In this document: positions 7,345-14,617 of the stretch, one piece after another
Layout of the letters: each line of letters starts with the position of its first letter
Position numbering within the stretch: the first letter of the stretch is position 1
Assembly (NCBI GenBank): GCA_964513075.1
Contig: CAZELR010000001.1
Span: 103,242 to 167,241, forward strand
Direction: 5' to 3'
DNA length: 64,000 nucleotides
Source of the DNA: DAOUBP01 sp964513075
GTDB lineage: Bacteria; Chloroflexota; Anaerolineae; CG2-30-64-16
Position numbers and translations under genes: made by a program
Notes under the pieces: generated by a model
Told to the model about the DNA's origin: nothing
The model's database searches: none
The model's input: only the letters and a program-made list of their open reading frames with translations

Positions 7345-9981
7345 TCACTCGCCCCGCAGCACTTCCGCCGCAGCCATGCGCCCCAGCCGGATTGCCGGGT
7401 AGAGACCGGCCAGCAGCGCAGCAATCACGGCCAACGCTAACGCCTGAGCAAACACTGCCGGATCCGCGGAAAGCTGCATCGTCCAGCCGAACGAACGGCG
7501 GTTGATGATGAAGATCAGGACGACCGCCAGCACGAAGCCGGTCGGCATGGCCAGCAAGCCCGCGGTCAGCCCCATCAGACCGGTTTCGATCAGCACCAGG
7601 CCGCGAAACTGCCGCACGGTGAGCCCCACCGCGCGCAGCACACCGAACTCGCGCGCGCGTTCCAGTTGCAGCGACAACAACGCACTGAGGATCCCGATGA
7701 ATGCGACGATGGCTGCCAGCAGTTGCAGCGCACCGGTGATCGCAAATGCCCGATCGAACACGGCCAGCGCCTCGGACCGCAGCGCTGCATTGGGGCGCAC
7801 GATAACCCCTTGAATGCCCGTCAGCGCCGTGCGCAGGCCGGCCACCGTCTCATCAGGAGCGGCGCCCGGCTCCAGCACCAACAGGGCTGCGGTGACGCTG
7901 GGATCATCCCAGTGCCGCCGGTAGAGATCCAGTCCCATCATGACCGTGCCCTGGCTGTTGGAGTAGTCGCGATAGACCCCGGCCACCGGAAAGGCCTGTA
8001 GGCCGTGGTCGGTGTAGAGGGTGACGGTCGCCCCGCGGGAAGGCAGCCCCAGCCGGTTGGCCAACGGCTCGGAGGCCAGGACCGCGCCGTTCGTAACCGC
8101 CTGGCGCACCGACTCGCGCGGGCCGTCGGTCGAAACAAACACTCGTGGCGCGGTGAAATCCTCATCCGATACTGCGGCGATCGCCACCGGACCAGCGGGA
8201 GACTCGACGTCGGTTGACCGCAATACCTCCCAGCGCGCCACGCCCGGCCACGCCCTCACCACATCCACAACGCGCGGATCCAGCGGCGCAGCCGAGCGTG
8301 TAGCAGTCAATTGGGGGGCCGACACATACACATCGCCCCACAACGTCTGCTCCAGCCAGCTCACCACCGTCATGCGGAAGCTGCCCACCATCAGCCCGAC
8401 GCCGATGGTCACCGACACCGCCACCATCAGAGCCGCGATGGCCACAGCAGTGCGACTCAGCGCCGCGGTCACGCTGCGGGGAGCCATCCGCCCCAGCACG
8501 CCAAACAGACGACTTGTCAACGGCGAGACACCCCGCGCAAGCGCCAGGGTGACACCAGGCGCCAGCAGTGCGAAGCCGATGGTGAGCAGGAAGATGCCCC
8601 CGAAACTGATCACTAGCGAACGCGTGGGGATCAGCAGCAGCACGGCGCCGGCGCCGATGGCGCTGGCCCCCGCAGCCGAGATTAGCGGCACGGCGCGCCG
8701 CGCTGTATCTTCCAGTCCTGAACGCGTCAACGCCAGGCGAGGCGGCACGGTTGCAGCCTCCCACGCGGGCAAGACGGCCGACACTGCCGTTGCCGAGATC
8801 CCCAGCAGCATGCCCTTGACCAGGCTTCCGATCGGGATCGCGATGCCGCGCACGGTGACGACGAAATACAGATCGTTGATGGTTTGGGTGACGAGCCGCA
8901 CCGCGCCCTGACCGAGCAAGACGCCCAGCCCCACGCCCAGCAGCGACCCCAGCGCGCCGACGGCTAACGCCTCGCGTAACACCAACTGGCCTATCTCAGC
9001 GCGCGTCACCCCAAGGCAGCGCAGCGTGCCGAACAGCGGCCGCCTCTGCACCACCGAGAAGGTCATGCTGTTGTAGATCAGGAACATCCCGACCACCAGC
9101 GCCAACAGGCTCAGCGCGGTCAGGTTGGTGCGAAACGCAGCCGTCATCTGCTCCAGCGCACCGGAACGGGCGGTCACGGGAACGATCTGCGCGTCTGTAG
9201 GCAGCAGCCCGGCCAGTTCATTTGCGCATCCTGAGCGGACTTCCGCCGCGATGCGCGGTGCGCAGTCGAAGGATGCGTTTTTCGGCAAGATCAAGTCAAT
9301 GCGACTTAACCTGCCCACCATGCCCAGCGTCTCTTGTGCCGTGGCGATGTCCGCCAGGATGATGCCATCAAGCGCGCGGCGGGTAAGACCATCCTCGGGC
9401 CGCAGCAGCCCCACGATGACGCCGGTCGATGCGCGGCCGGAGGCGTTCAGCGGGATCTCAGCGCCTACCGATAATCCGTACTCGGCAGCCAGCCCCTCAG
9501 AGATCAGGAGCGCGTTCGGACGGGTCAGGAAGGCCACCAATTGATCCAGCCCCGCAGGGATGCCAGGTTCCGCCCCTCCGCTTCTCCGTCCCTCCGCGTC
9601 TGCACCCCCCACTGCCACCAGGTACGACCTGAACGGCGCCTCGGCGAATGGATCCACACCCAAAAGCTGGAGCGGCCGGCCGCCGAGTGCAGGCGAGGCA
9701 ATATAGTCAGTGACAACTGGGGCCGCGTTTTCGACCCCTGCTCCGCGCAGCGACGCATAGAGCGCTTCATTCAGTCCGGCCGGCCCACCGATCACCTGGT
9801 GCGTCGCGCGGCCGGCGATGGCCTCGGTGCTGAGGTCGAACGCCCGACCGGCAGCACTGTTGGCTAGATCGATGGCCACCATCACCGCCACACCCAGTGC
9901 GATGCCGACCACCATCAGCGCCGTCTGCCACGGATGGCGCAGCAAGTAGCGCCAGCCCACGTTGTACAAGGTGCGATTCAT
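7345..9981 (-). CDS. ABC transporter permease, FtsX/MacB-type with duplicated permease domain
   Basis: 878 residues. An N-terminal transmembrane helix (about 14-36) is followed by a large extracytoplasmic MacB-type periplasmic core, three helices of a first FtsX domain (around 285-400), a second core and a second FtsX domain at the C-terminus ending in a helix and R-L-G-R-M-A-A-A-E-V-L-R-G-E. This 4+4 layout is that of LolCE/AttFG-like permeases with two FtsX units in one chain. It overlaps the ATPase stop as ATGA. With the ATPase and the AttH-like protein it probably forms a lipid or lipoprotein-type mechanotransmission transporter. Residues about 120-140 are coded by a degenerate 8-bp repeat (9570-9602). 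Confidence 0.87.
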   Translation of the reverse strand: MNRTLYNVGWRYLLRHPWQTALMVVGIALGVAVMVAIDLANSAAGRAFDLSTEAIAGRATHQVIGGPAGLNEALYASLRGAGVENAAPVVTDYIASPALGGRPLQLLGVDPFAEAPFRSYLVAVGGADAEGRRSGGAEPGIPAGLDQLVAFLTRPNALLISEGLAAEYGLSVGAEIPLNASGRASTGVIVGLLRPEDGLTRRALDGIILADIATAQETLGMVGRLSRIDLILPKNASFDCAPRIAAEVRSGCANELAGLLPTDAQIVPVTARSGALEQMTAAFRTNLTALSLLALVVGMFLIYNSMTFSVVQRRPLFGTLRCLGVTRAEIGQLVLREALAVGALGSLLGVGLGVLLGQGAVRLVTQTINDLYFVVTVRGIAIPIGSLVKGMLLGISATAVSAVLPAWEAATVPPRLALTRSGLEDTARRAVPLISAAGASAIGAGAVLLLIPTRSLVISFGGIFLLTIGFALLAPGVTLALARGVSPLTSRLFGVLGRMAPRSVTAALSRTAVAIAALMVAVSVTIGVGLMVGSFRMTVVSWLEQTLWGDVYVSAPQLTATRSAAPLDPRVVDVVRAWPGVARWEVLRSTDVESPAGPVAIAAVSDEDFTAPRVFVSTDGPRESVRQAVTNGAVLASEPLANRLGLPSRGATVTLYTDHGLQAFPVAGVYRDYSNSQGTVMMGLDLYRRHWDDPSVTAALLVLEPGAAPDETVAGLRTALTGIQGVIVRPNAALRSEALAVFDRAFAITGALQLLAAIVAFIGILSALLSLQLERAREFGVLRAVGLTVRQFRGLVLIETGLMGLTAGLLAMPTGFVLAVVLIFIINRRSFGWTMQLSADPAVFAQALALAVIAALLAGLYPAIRLGRMAAAEVLRGE
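9570..9602. repeat. degenerate 8-bp tandem repeat inside the ABC permease gene
   Basis: Read on the minus strand the stretch is GACGCGGA-GGGACGGA-GAAGCGGA-GGGGCGGA, four degenerate 8-bp units. It encodes a Gly/Ala/Arg/Glu-rich loop (ADAEGRRSGGAE) of the first extracytoplasmic domain without breaking the frame. A similar unit run is found in the linker of the uvrD gene near 53315-53350. Confidence 0.55.
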
Positions 9982-10838
9982 GACTTCGGCGCCTTGTTTC
10001 TGCCTGGCGCCAGACCTTGTTTCTCGTAGGAATCGGGTTTGTGCGTGGTCGCTGTCGTGAAACCGGGCTTGAATGTCGGATCATGTTCCAATTTGCCGTC
10101 GCGAAGATGAAAAACGCGATCGGCCCAGGCCGCGGATTCCAGGCTGTGGGTCACCATCAGCAGATTCTTGCCCGCCTGTCGCGTGAGTCGATCCAGCAGT
10201 GCCAGCACAATCTGGCCGGTGCTTTCATCCAGGTTGCCGGTGGGCTCATCGGCCAATACAAGCGCTGGGTCATGCACCAGCGCGCGCGCGATGGCAATGC
10301 GCTGCTGCTCGCCGCCCGAGAGTTTGTCGGGAAAGGTTTCGGCGCGGTCGAGCAGACCCACGGCATCCAACAGCGGCTCCGCAGCGGCGCGCGCCGCCTT
10401 CGGGAGCGCACCGTTCAATTCGAGCGGCAGGGTCACATTTTCTACTACGTTCAGTGTTGGAATCAGGTTGAAGAATTGGAAGATAAAACCGATCTTCTGC
10501 CGGCGAAACAGCGTGCGCTCGCGCTCGCCCATCGTCGTCAGCTCCCGGTTGCCGACCCAAATCTGCCCCGCGTCGGCGCGGTCGATGCCGCTGACCAGGT
10601 TCAGCAAAGTGCTTTTGCCGCTGCCGCTTCGCCCCACCAGCGCGACAAACTCCCCGCGGCCGAACTCGGCGGACGCGTCCTCCAGGACAACGCGGCGCCG
10701 CTCCCCCTCTTGATATGCTTTGGAGAGTCCAACTAAGCGGATGCAGGCGGAACGATCGTCCGCCCCGATTCCGCTATCTGAACCGTTAGCCAGCGCCGAT
10801 GGTGAGACAGTTTGGGTGAACCGCGAAGAGCCGGTCAT
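9978..10838 (-). CDS. ABC transporter ATP-binding protein, LolD/MacB type
   Basis: 286 residues. Walker A is GRSGSGKS at 69-76, the Q-loop is QKIGFIFQFFNL, the signature is LSGGEQQR near 165-172, Walker B VLADEP follows and the switch histidine is in MVTHS. The subgroup resembles LolD/MacB/FtsE ATPases that partner FtsX-type permeases, which is what lies downstream. There are about 30 unconserved N-terminal residues; the ATG has a GAGGA 4-5 bp upstream. The last ~25 residues (after KLEHDPTF) are low-complexity and are encoded by sequence resembling the AACCGGG-type intergenic palindrome at 2215-2260, so the original C-terminus may have been extended by a repeat. It is the first gene of a three-gene overlapping operon. 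Confidence 0.92.
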   Translation of the reverse strand: MTGSSRFTQTVSPSALANGSDSGIGADDRSACIRLVGLSKAYQEGERRRVVLEDASAEFGRGEFVALVGRSGSGKSTLLNLVSGIDRADAGQIWVGNRELTTMGERERTLFRRQKIGFIFQFFNLIPTLNVVENVTLPLELNGALPKAARAAAEPLLDAVGLLDRAETFPDKLSGGEQQRIAIARALVHDPALVLADEPTGNLDESTGQIVLALLDRLTRQAGKNLLMVTHSLESAAWADRVFHLRDGKLEHDPTFKPGFTTATTHKPDSYEKQGLAPGRNKAPKS

Positions 10839-10963
10839 GTTTCCTCAGTAACGTCGGAATGAAGTGAAATCTACTCTACCCCGCAGCAACGCCCGGTGCA
10901 GTAAGCCCTCGTCCGAATGGACGAACCCTGGATCGGCACAACGCGCGCAACTGTGAAAAACAG

Positions 10964-11003
10964 GAAACGCCCCCGAACCTGTGACTGATCCGGAGGGCGT
11001 TTC
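10964..11003 (-). terminator. rho-independent terminator after iorB
   Basis: GAAACGCCC (10964-10972) pairs with GGGCGTTTC (10995-11003), and on the minus strand the stem is followed by CTGTTTTTC. It begins 24 bp after the iorB stop. Stem, loop and U-run are all present, so this is a good intrinsic terminator for iorAB. Confidence 0.82.
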
Positions 11004-11026
11004 GACGTAGTTTCGTGACAGGGCAG

Positions 11027-11632
11027 TTATATTATTTCTCTTCCTGCCTGGAACGCCTTTCGGTTCAGCTCCACATACCTGGCCGGCACACGCCCGACGA
11101 TCTCCTTCAGCCAATCTTCCGGCGTGAGTTCAGGCGCCAGGCCTTCCCGCTCGATCAGCGCCGAAAGCGCGCCCAGCAGGACGACGTTGGCGGCCTTGGC
11201 GTTGCCCAACTCTCCGGCGACCTGTTCGCCGTTCACGTAGAGCGCCTTATCGGTGACCTGGGCTATGGCGGCCCGCAGCTTGTCATCGTCCGGATAGGAC
11301 TGCCCGCCGGAGGTGACGGTGACCGGCTCGATGGCCTGCATATTCACCACGGTCAGCGCACCGGGCCGAAGCTGGCCCAGGTTGCGCAGCGCCTCGACCT
11401 TCTCGAACGCCAGGTAGACATCCACTTCGCCCGCGCCCACCAGCGGTGAGTAAACGACCTTGCCCCACCGCACGAAGCTGGTCACGCTGCCGCCGCGCTG
11501 CGACATGCCATGCACCTCGGCCTGCTTCGCCTGGCAGCCCGCGGCCAGCCCCACATTCACCAGGACATCGCTTGCTAGAATCGTACCCTGCCCGCCCACG
11601 CCGGCGAGCAGAAAATTGATAGTATCCTTCAT
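11027..11632 (-). CDS. iorB: indolepyruvate ferredoxin oxidoreductase, beta subunit
   Basis: 201 residues from the ATG at 11632 (MKDTINFLLAGVGGQG); GGAG is 6 bp upstream, which favours this start over two upstream in-frame ATGs. The N-terminal LLAGVGGQGTILASDVL and EVHGMSQRGGSV motifs are those of the gamma-type (POR_C, PF01558) domain of 2-oxoacid:ferredoxin oxidoreductases. With IorA it oxidatively decarboxylates aryl pyruvates (indolepyruvate, phenylpyruvate) to aryl-acetyl-CoA using CoA and ferredoxin. This is typical of anaerobic amino-acid metabolism. It lies 79 bp after iorA, and that gap is filled by a heptamer repeat. Confidence 0.92.
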   Translation of the reverse strand: MKDTINFLLAGVGGQGTILASDVLVNVGLAAGCQAKQAEVHGMSQRGGSVTSFVRWGKVVYSPLVGAGEVDVYLAFEKVEALRNLGQLRPGALTVVNMQAIEPVTVTSGGQSYPDDDKLRAAIAQVTDKALYVNGEQVAGELGNAKAANVVLLGALSALIEREGLAPELTPEDWLKEIVGRVPARYVELNRKAFQAGREII

Positions 11633-11640
11633 AGTCATCT

Positions 11641-11716
11641 CCAGCAGACGAAGGACCAAGGACGAACGACGAAATTACACCCTTTCTTCGTCCTTCGTCC
11701 TTCGTCTTTCGTCATA
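11641..11716. repeat. heptamer repeat array between iorA and iorB
   Basis: The plus strand reads TTCGTCC/TTCGTCC/TTCGTCT/TTCGTCA at 11687-11714 and a complementary, imperfect GACGAAGGACCAAGGACGAACGACGAA-type half at 11649-11674, so the array can fold into a long hairpin. Unit length is 7 bp. The TGA stop of iorA (11712-11714) is part of the last repeat unit. The hairpin lies between the two subunit genes and could affect the relative expression of iorB. Confidence 0.75.
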
Positions 11717-13553
11717 TGCCAGTCACCGCTGCCCGGAACTTGATCGCATCGCGCGGACACACCTGCGCGCACACCTCACACCCCGTGCACAGCGAAGCGT
11801 CGATCAGCGCCTTAGGCCGTTGAGTCTTCTCATCCAGCTCATCGCTCTTGAGAATGGCCGGGCAGCCGATGCGGAAGCAGAGGGTGCAGCCGTTGCACTT
11901 GTCGCTGAGCACCTCCAGCGGCACCCAGCGCTTGCGGGCTGACGGCAGCAGAGCACACTCCTCCTCGGTAATGAGCACCGACGGCTCGTCGAGCTTCAGA
12001 TACTCCTTGAGCGTCTTTTCGATCTCGTCCAGGTGGAACGCCGGCACGGTCTTGACATGCTTGATCCCCAGCGCCCGCACCAGCGGCTCCAGCTCGATCC
12101 TTGGCGCGGGTTTGCCTTGCAAGGTGTGGCCGGTGCCGGGGTTCTCCTGGTGGCCGGTCATGCCGGTCACGCGATTGTCCATGATGATCGTCACGATCGG
12201 GCTCTGGTTGTAGACGACGTTGGCCAGTGCAGGCAGGCCGGTGTGAAAGAAGGTTGAGTCGCCGATCACCGCCACGTGACGCTCCGGACTGCCGGCCTTC
12301 GCCGCACCGTGGGCCACCGCGATGCCCGCGCCCATGCAGCCGCACGTGTGGATTGCACTCAGCGGCGCAATCAAGCCCAGGGTGTAGCAGCCGATGTCGC
12401 CGTTCACGGGCACCTTGAGCTTGTTCAGGACGTAAAACGCGCTGCGATGCGGGCAGCCGGGACACAGCACCGGCGGCCGGGCCGGCAGAGGCCCGACGTC
12501 GACCTGGTTCAAAGCTACGTGCAGGCCGCCGGGGAGCAAGCCGGCCTCAATGGCGCGCTCACGAACGAGCCGCGGGTCGAATTCGCCTGTCAGCGGAAAA
12601 ACGCTCTTTCCCTCGCACGGCACGCCCATCAGCTTCACGGCTTCCTCGATGAAGGGGTCGAGCTCCTCGATCACGATCAGCCGGTCCACCGAGGCCGCGA
12701 AGTCGCGGATCAGCTTCTCCGGCAGCGGCCAGGTCATGCCCAGCTTGAGGACCGACGCCGCAGGAAACACCTCCTTGGCGTACTGGTAGGCCACGCCGCA
12801 CGTGATGATGCCGAGCGCCTTGTCCCCTGGCTCGACCCGGTTGAACGCGTAGCTCTCGGCATACTCTGCGACAGCCCGGATGCGCGCCTCGATGACCGGA
12901 TGGCGCTTGACCGCGTTGGCCGGCACCATGACGTACTTGGCAGGGTTGCGGGGAAACTTCTTGATTTGCGATTTTTGATTTGCGATTTGTTCCGGGACGT
13001 TCGCCGTATCGCTATCTGCCATCTGCCATCTGCTATCTGCCAGCTCCACCGCGCTGGTCGAATGGCAGACGCGCGTCGTCAGCCGCAGCAGCACCGGCGT
13101 ATCGAACCGTTCGCTTAGCTCGAACGCGGCCACCGTCAGGTCCTTGGCCTCCTGGCTGTCGCTCGGCTCCAGGCAGGGGATGCGCGCGAACTTGGCGAAG
13201 GTGCGGTTGTCCTGCTCGTTCTGGCTGGAGTGCATGGCCGGGTCGTCGGCCGAGACGATCACCAGGCCGGCCTCGATGCCGGTCATGGATGCATACATGA
13301 AGGAATCCGCAGCGACGTTCAAGCCCACGTGCTTCATGGTAGCCAGGGCGCGCGCCCCCGCGTATGCCGCGCCGACGGCCACGTCCACGGCCACTTTTTC
13401 GTTGGTTGCCCACTCGGCGTACACATTGGGGAAGCGAGCGAATTCTTCGAGGATTTCGGTGCTGGGGGTGCCGGGGTAGGCAGAGGCTACGGCCACGCCG
13501 GCCTCCCATGCCCCGCGCGCCACGGCTTCGTTGCCGGATAACATACGAATCAC
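11712..13553 (-). CDS. iorA: indolepyruvate ferredoxin oxidoreductase, alpha subunit
   Basis: 613 residues from a GTG 8 bp after GGAGGT. The order is an N-terminal pyrimidine-binding domain (GNEAVARGAWEAGV, then ASAYPGTPSTEI), a TPP-binding domain with the GDSTFFHTG and MDNRVTGMTGHQ motifs, and a C-terminal ferredoxin domain with two [4Fe-4S] motifs starting CNGCTLC and CTGCEVC around residues 551-596. This is the standard IorA layout. Residues about 170-196 are an in-frame insertion encoded by heptamer repeats, placed between the conserved RVCHSTSAVEL and the NPAKYVMVPANA segments; family members normally have only a short variable linker there. The catalytic and cluster residues look intact, so the enzyme is probably functional. 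Confidence 0.94.
   Translation of the reverse strand: MIRMLSGNEAVARGAWEAGVAVASAYPGTPSTEILEEFARFPNVYAEWATNEKVAVDVAVGAAYAGARALATMKHVGLNVAADSFMYASMTGIEAGLVIVSADDPAMHSSQNEQDNRTFAKFARIPCLEPSDSQEAKDLTVAAFELSERFDTPVLLRLTTRVCHSTSAVELADSRWQMADSDTANVPEQIANQKSQIKKFPRNPAKYVMVPANAVKRHPVIEARIRAVAEYAESYAFNRVEPGDKALGIITCGVAYQYAKEVFPAASVLKLGMTWPLPEKLIRDFAASVDRLIVIEELDPFIEEAVKLMGVPCEGKSVFPLTGEFDPRLVRERAIEAGLLPGGLHVALNQVDVGPLPARPPVLCPGCPHRSAFYVLNKLKVPVNGDIGCYTLGLIAPLSAIHTCGCMGAGIAVAHGAAKAGSPERHVAVIGDSTFFHTGLPALANVVYNQSPIVTIIMDNRVTGMTGHQENPGTGHTLQGKPAPRIELEPLVRALGIKHVKTVPAFHLDEIEKTLKEYLKLDEPSVLITEEECALLPSARKRWVPLEVLSDKCNGCTLCFRIGCPAILKSDELDEKTQRPKALIDASLCTGCEVCAQVCPRDAIKFRAAVTGI
12962..13046. repeat. in-frame heptamer array inside iorA
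   Basis: On the plus strand GATTTGC/GATTTTT/GATTTGC/GATTTGT at 12963-12990 is followed after about 20 bp by ATCTGCC/ATCTGCC/ATCTGCT/ATCTGCC at 13014-13041. Both have a 7-bp unit. The tract is translated on the minus strand as a polar stretch (ADSRWQMADSD, then EQIANQKSQIK) between conserved IorA blocks. No stop is introduced. Confidence 0.75.
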
Positions 13554-13719
13554 GGTCTTACCTCCATTGGTAAGTTGGCAGATTGATGGATGTGCTGACG
13601 CATCTGCTCAGCTGCCAGATTAGCAGAGTGTTGAACGCGCTGCCATGACGCCGGTCAGGAATTACCGCATCAGCCGCGCCAGAAAGTCAGGCGCCGTTGC
13701 CTTGGGCGCCGATCGTCGA

Positions 13720-14442
13720 CTACTGTGGCAGCAGCTTGTCGGCGGCCAGGCTGGCATAGAAGGTGCGCACGCCGGCCGAGACGAAGTCGACGGTGAGTAC
13801 TTTATCCTGGCCGTCCGGCTCGATGGCGGTGACCCGACCGGCGCCGAAACGCTCGTGGTAGACCTCCATCCCCACGCGATAGGTCCGCGGCTTGGCGGCC
13901 GGCTTCTTGGCCGGCGCCTGCGCGGCCAGCAGCGCCTGCCGATCCCACCACATCTCCGCATAGAGATTGAGTCTCTGGGGCGGGTCGAGTTTGGCCGTAA
14001 ACTCGCCGGCGCGGCGGCGAGCCACACTTAACGCGGGCATCAGCTTCTGTTTGCGCGGGTGCGGCACGGCCATGTTTTGCGCCAACTGCGCGGCCGCGCG
14101 TGCCAGCCCCATCTCCAGGCTCCGCAGCGCCGTTCGCGGCTCACCATCGGGGTCAATGCTGATCAACACCACCCCGTGTTGGCGGCACGCGGCGGCTCGC
14201 GCGTCTTCTCGATTCTCTTCCGCAGCTACCTCTTCGTCACTCTTGCGCCCCTTGCGCTGGGTGCCCTCCAGCCCCACAAAACGCACCGCGAGTCCGATAT
14301 CGGAATACAGATGATCCAACTTCAATCGGCGATGGGTCTCGGGATTGACCAGCCACTCGGGCGTCACCCCGTACTCTACCTCGAAGCCATCGAATATCCG
14401 CGCCAACACTTCGCGCCAGCCGTTCACCAGGTTTGCTTGCAT
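13720..14442 (-). CDS. nuclease-like protein with C-terminal UvrD/PcrA-type tail
   Basis: 240 residues. Residues 20-98 have the order of short VSR/DUF559-type endonuclease folds: a LKLDHLYSDIGLAVRF strand pair, a helix rich in E/K/R and then HGVVLISID, but the usual second acidic E-x-D/E-x-K strand reads AVRFVGLEG, so catalysis is doubtful. Residues about 186-238 (YRVGMEVYHERFGAGRV, then LTVDF) closely resemble the end of the UvrD helicase encoded in this window (GDRVDHGLFGQGIV, then VTVAF), a Tudor-like domain. In PcrA this domain contacts RNA polymerase. The gene has its own consensus promoter and a roughly 100-nt leader with a 9-bp hairpin. Function unknown; the domain reading is by eye. 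Confidence 0.6.
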   Translation of the reverse strand: MQANLVNGWREVLARIFDGFEVEYGVTPEWLVNPETHRRLKLDHLYSDIGLAVRFVGLEGTQRKGRKSDEEVAAEENREDARAAACRQHGVVLISIDPDGEPRTALRSLEMGLARAAAQLAQNMAVPHPRKQKLMPALSVARRRAGEFTAKLDPPQRLNLYAEMWWDRQALLAAQAPAKKPAAKPRTYRVGMEVYHERFGAGRVTAIEPDGQDKVLTVDFVSAGVRTFYASLAADKLLPQ

Positions 14443-14467
14443 GTAGACCCGCCGTAGACGAAATGAA

Positions 14468-14496
14468 CGTGCAAGGCTGGGGTGTGCCCTTGCACG
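14468..14496 (-). promoter_or_regulatory. perfect 9-bp hairpin in the leader of the nuclease-like gene
   Basis: CGTGCAAGG (14468-14476) and CCTTGCACG (14488-14496) are perfect inverted repeats with an 11-nt loop, 26 bp before the ATG at 14442 and inside the predicted 5' leader. It may act on RNA stability or translation, or be a DNA operator. No T-run follows, so it is not an obvious terminator. Confidence 0.5.
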
Positions 14497-14545
14497 CTGC
14501 TTGTGTGCTCACACGTACTTGTACATTCGTACGCACTTTTCCGCG

Positions 14546-14574
14546 ATCATAGCATGACCGCCGAAGTCTGTCAA
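14546..14574 (-). promoter_or_regulatory. consensus promoter of the nuclease-like gene
   Basis: Minus-strand TTGACA (14569-14574), 17-bp spacer and TATGAT (14546-14551). It is divergent from the promoter of the FemABX gene, whose -10 box is at 14605-14610, so the two promoters share an intergenic region of 175 bp. Confidence 0.75.
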
Positions 14575-14604
14575 AGCGTTTTCTTTTCATATCGGGAATG
14601 CGGT

Positions 14605-14617
14605 TATAATTGACCGT
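14605..14617 (+). promoter_or_regulatory. -10 box giving a leaderless start for the FemABX gene
   Basis: TATAAT at 14605-14610 is followed 7 bp later by the ATG at 14618, the distance expected between a -10 box and +1. No Shine-Dalgarno sequence lies between. The -35 region is weak. Confidence 0.65.

Noticed and set aside
8021..8911. Long plus-strand open frame opposite the ABC permease
   Set aside because: Translation is rich in Ser/Thr/Arg as expected from an antisense frame of a GC-rich gene, with no recognisable fold or start signal.
11641..11716. Possible attenuator or small protein gene between iorA and iorB
   Set aside because: The sequence is a simple heptamer inverted array. No ORF with an RBS, no U-run terminator.
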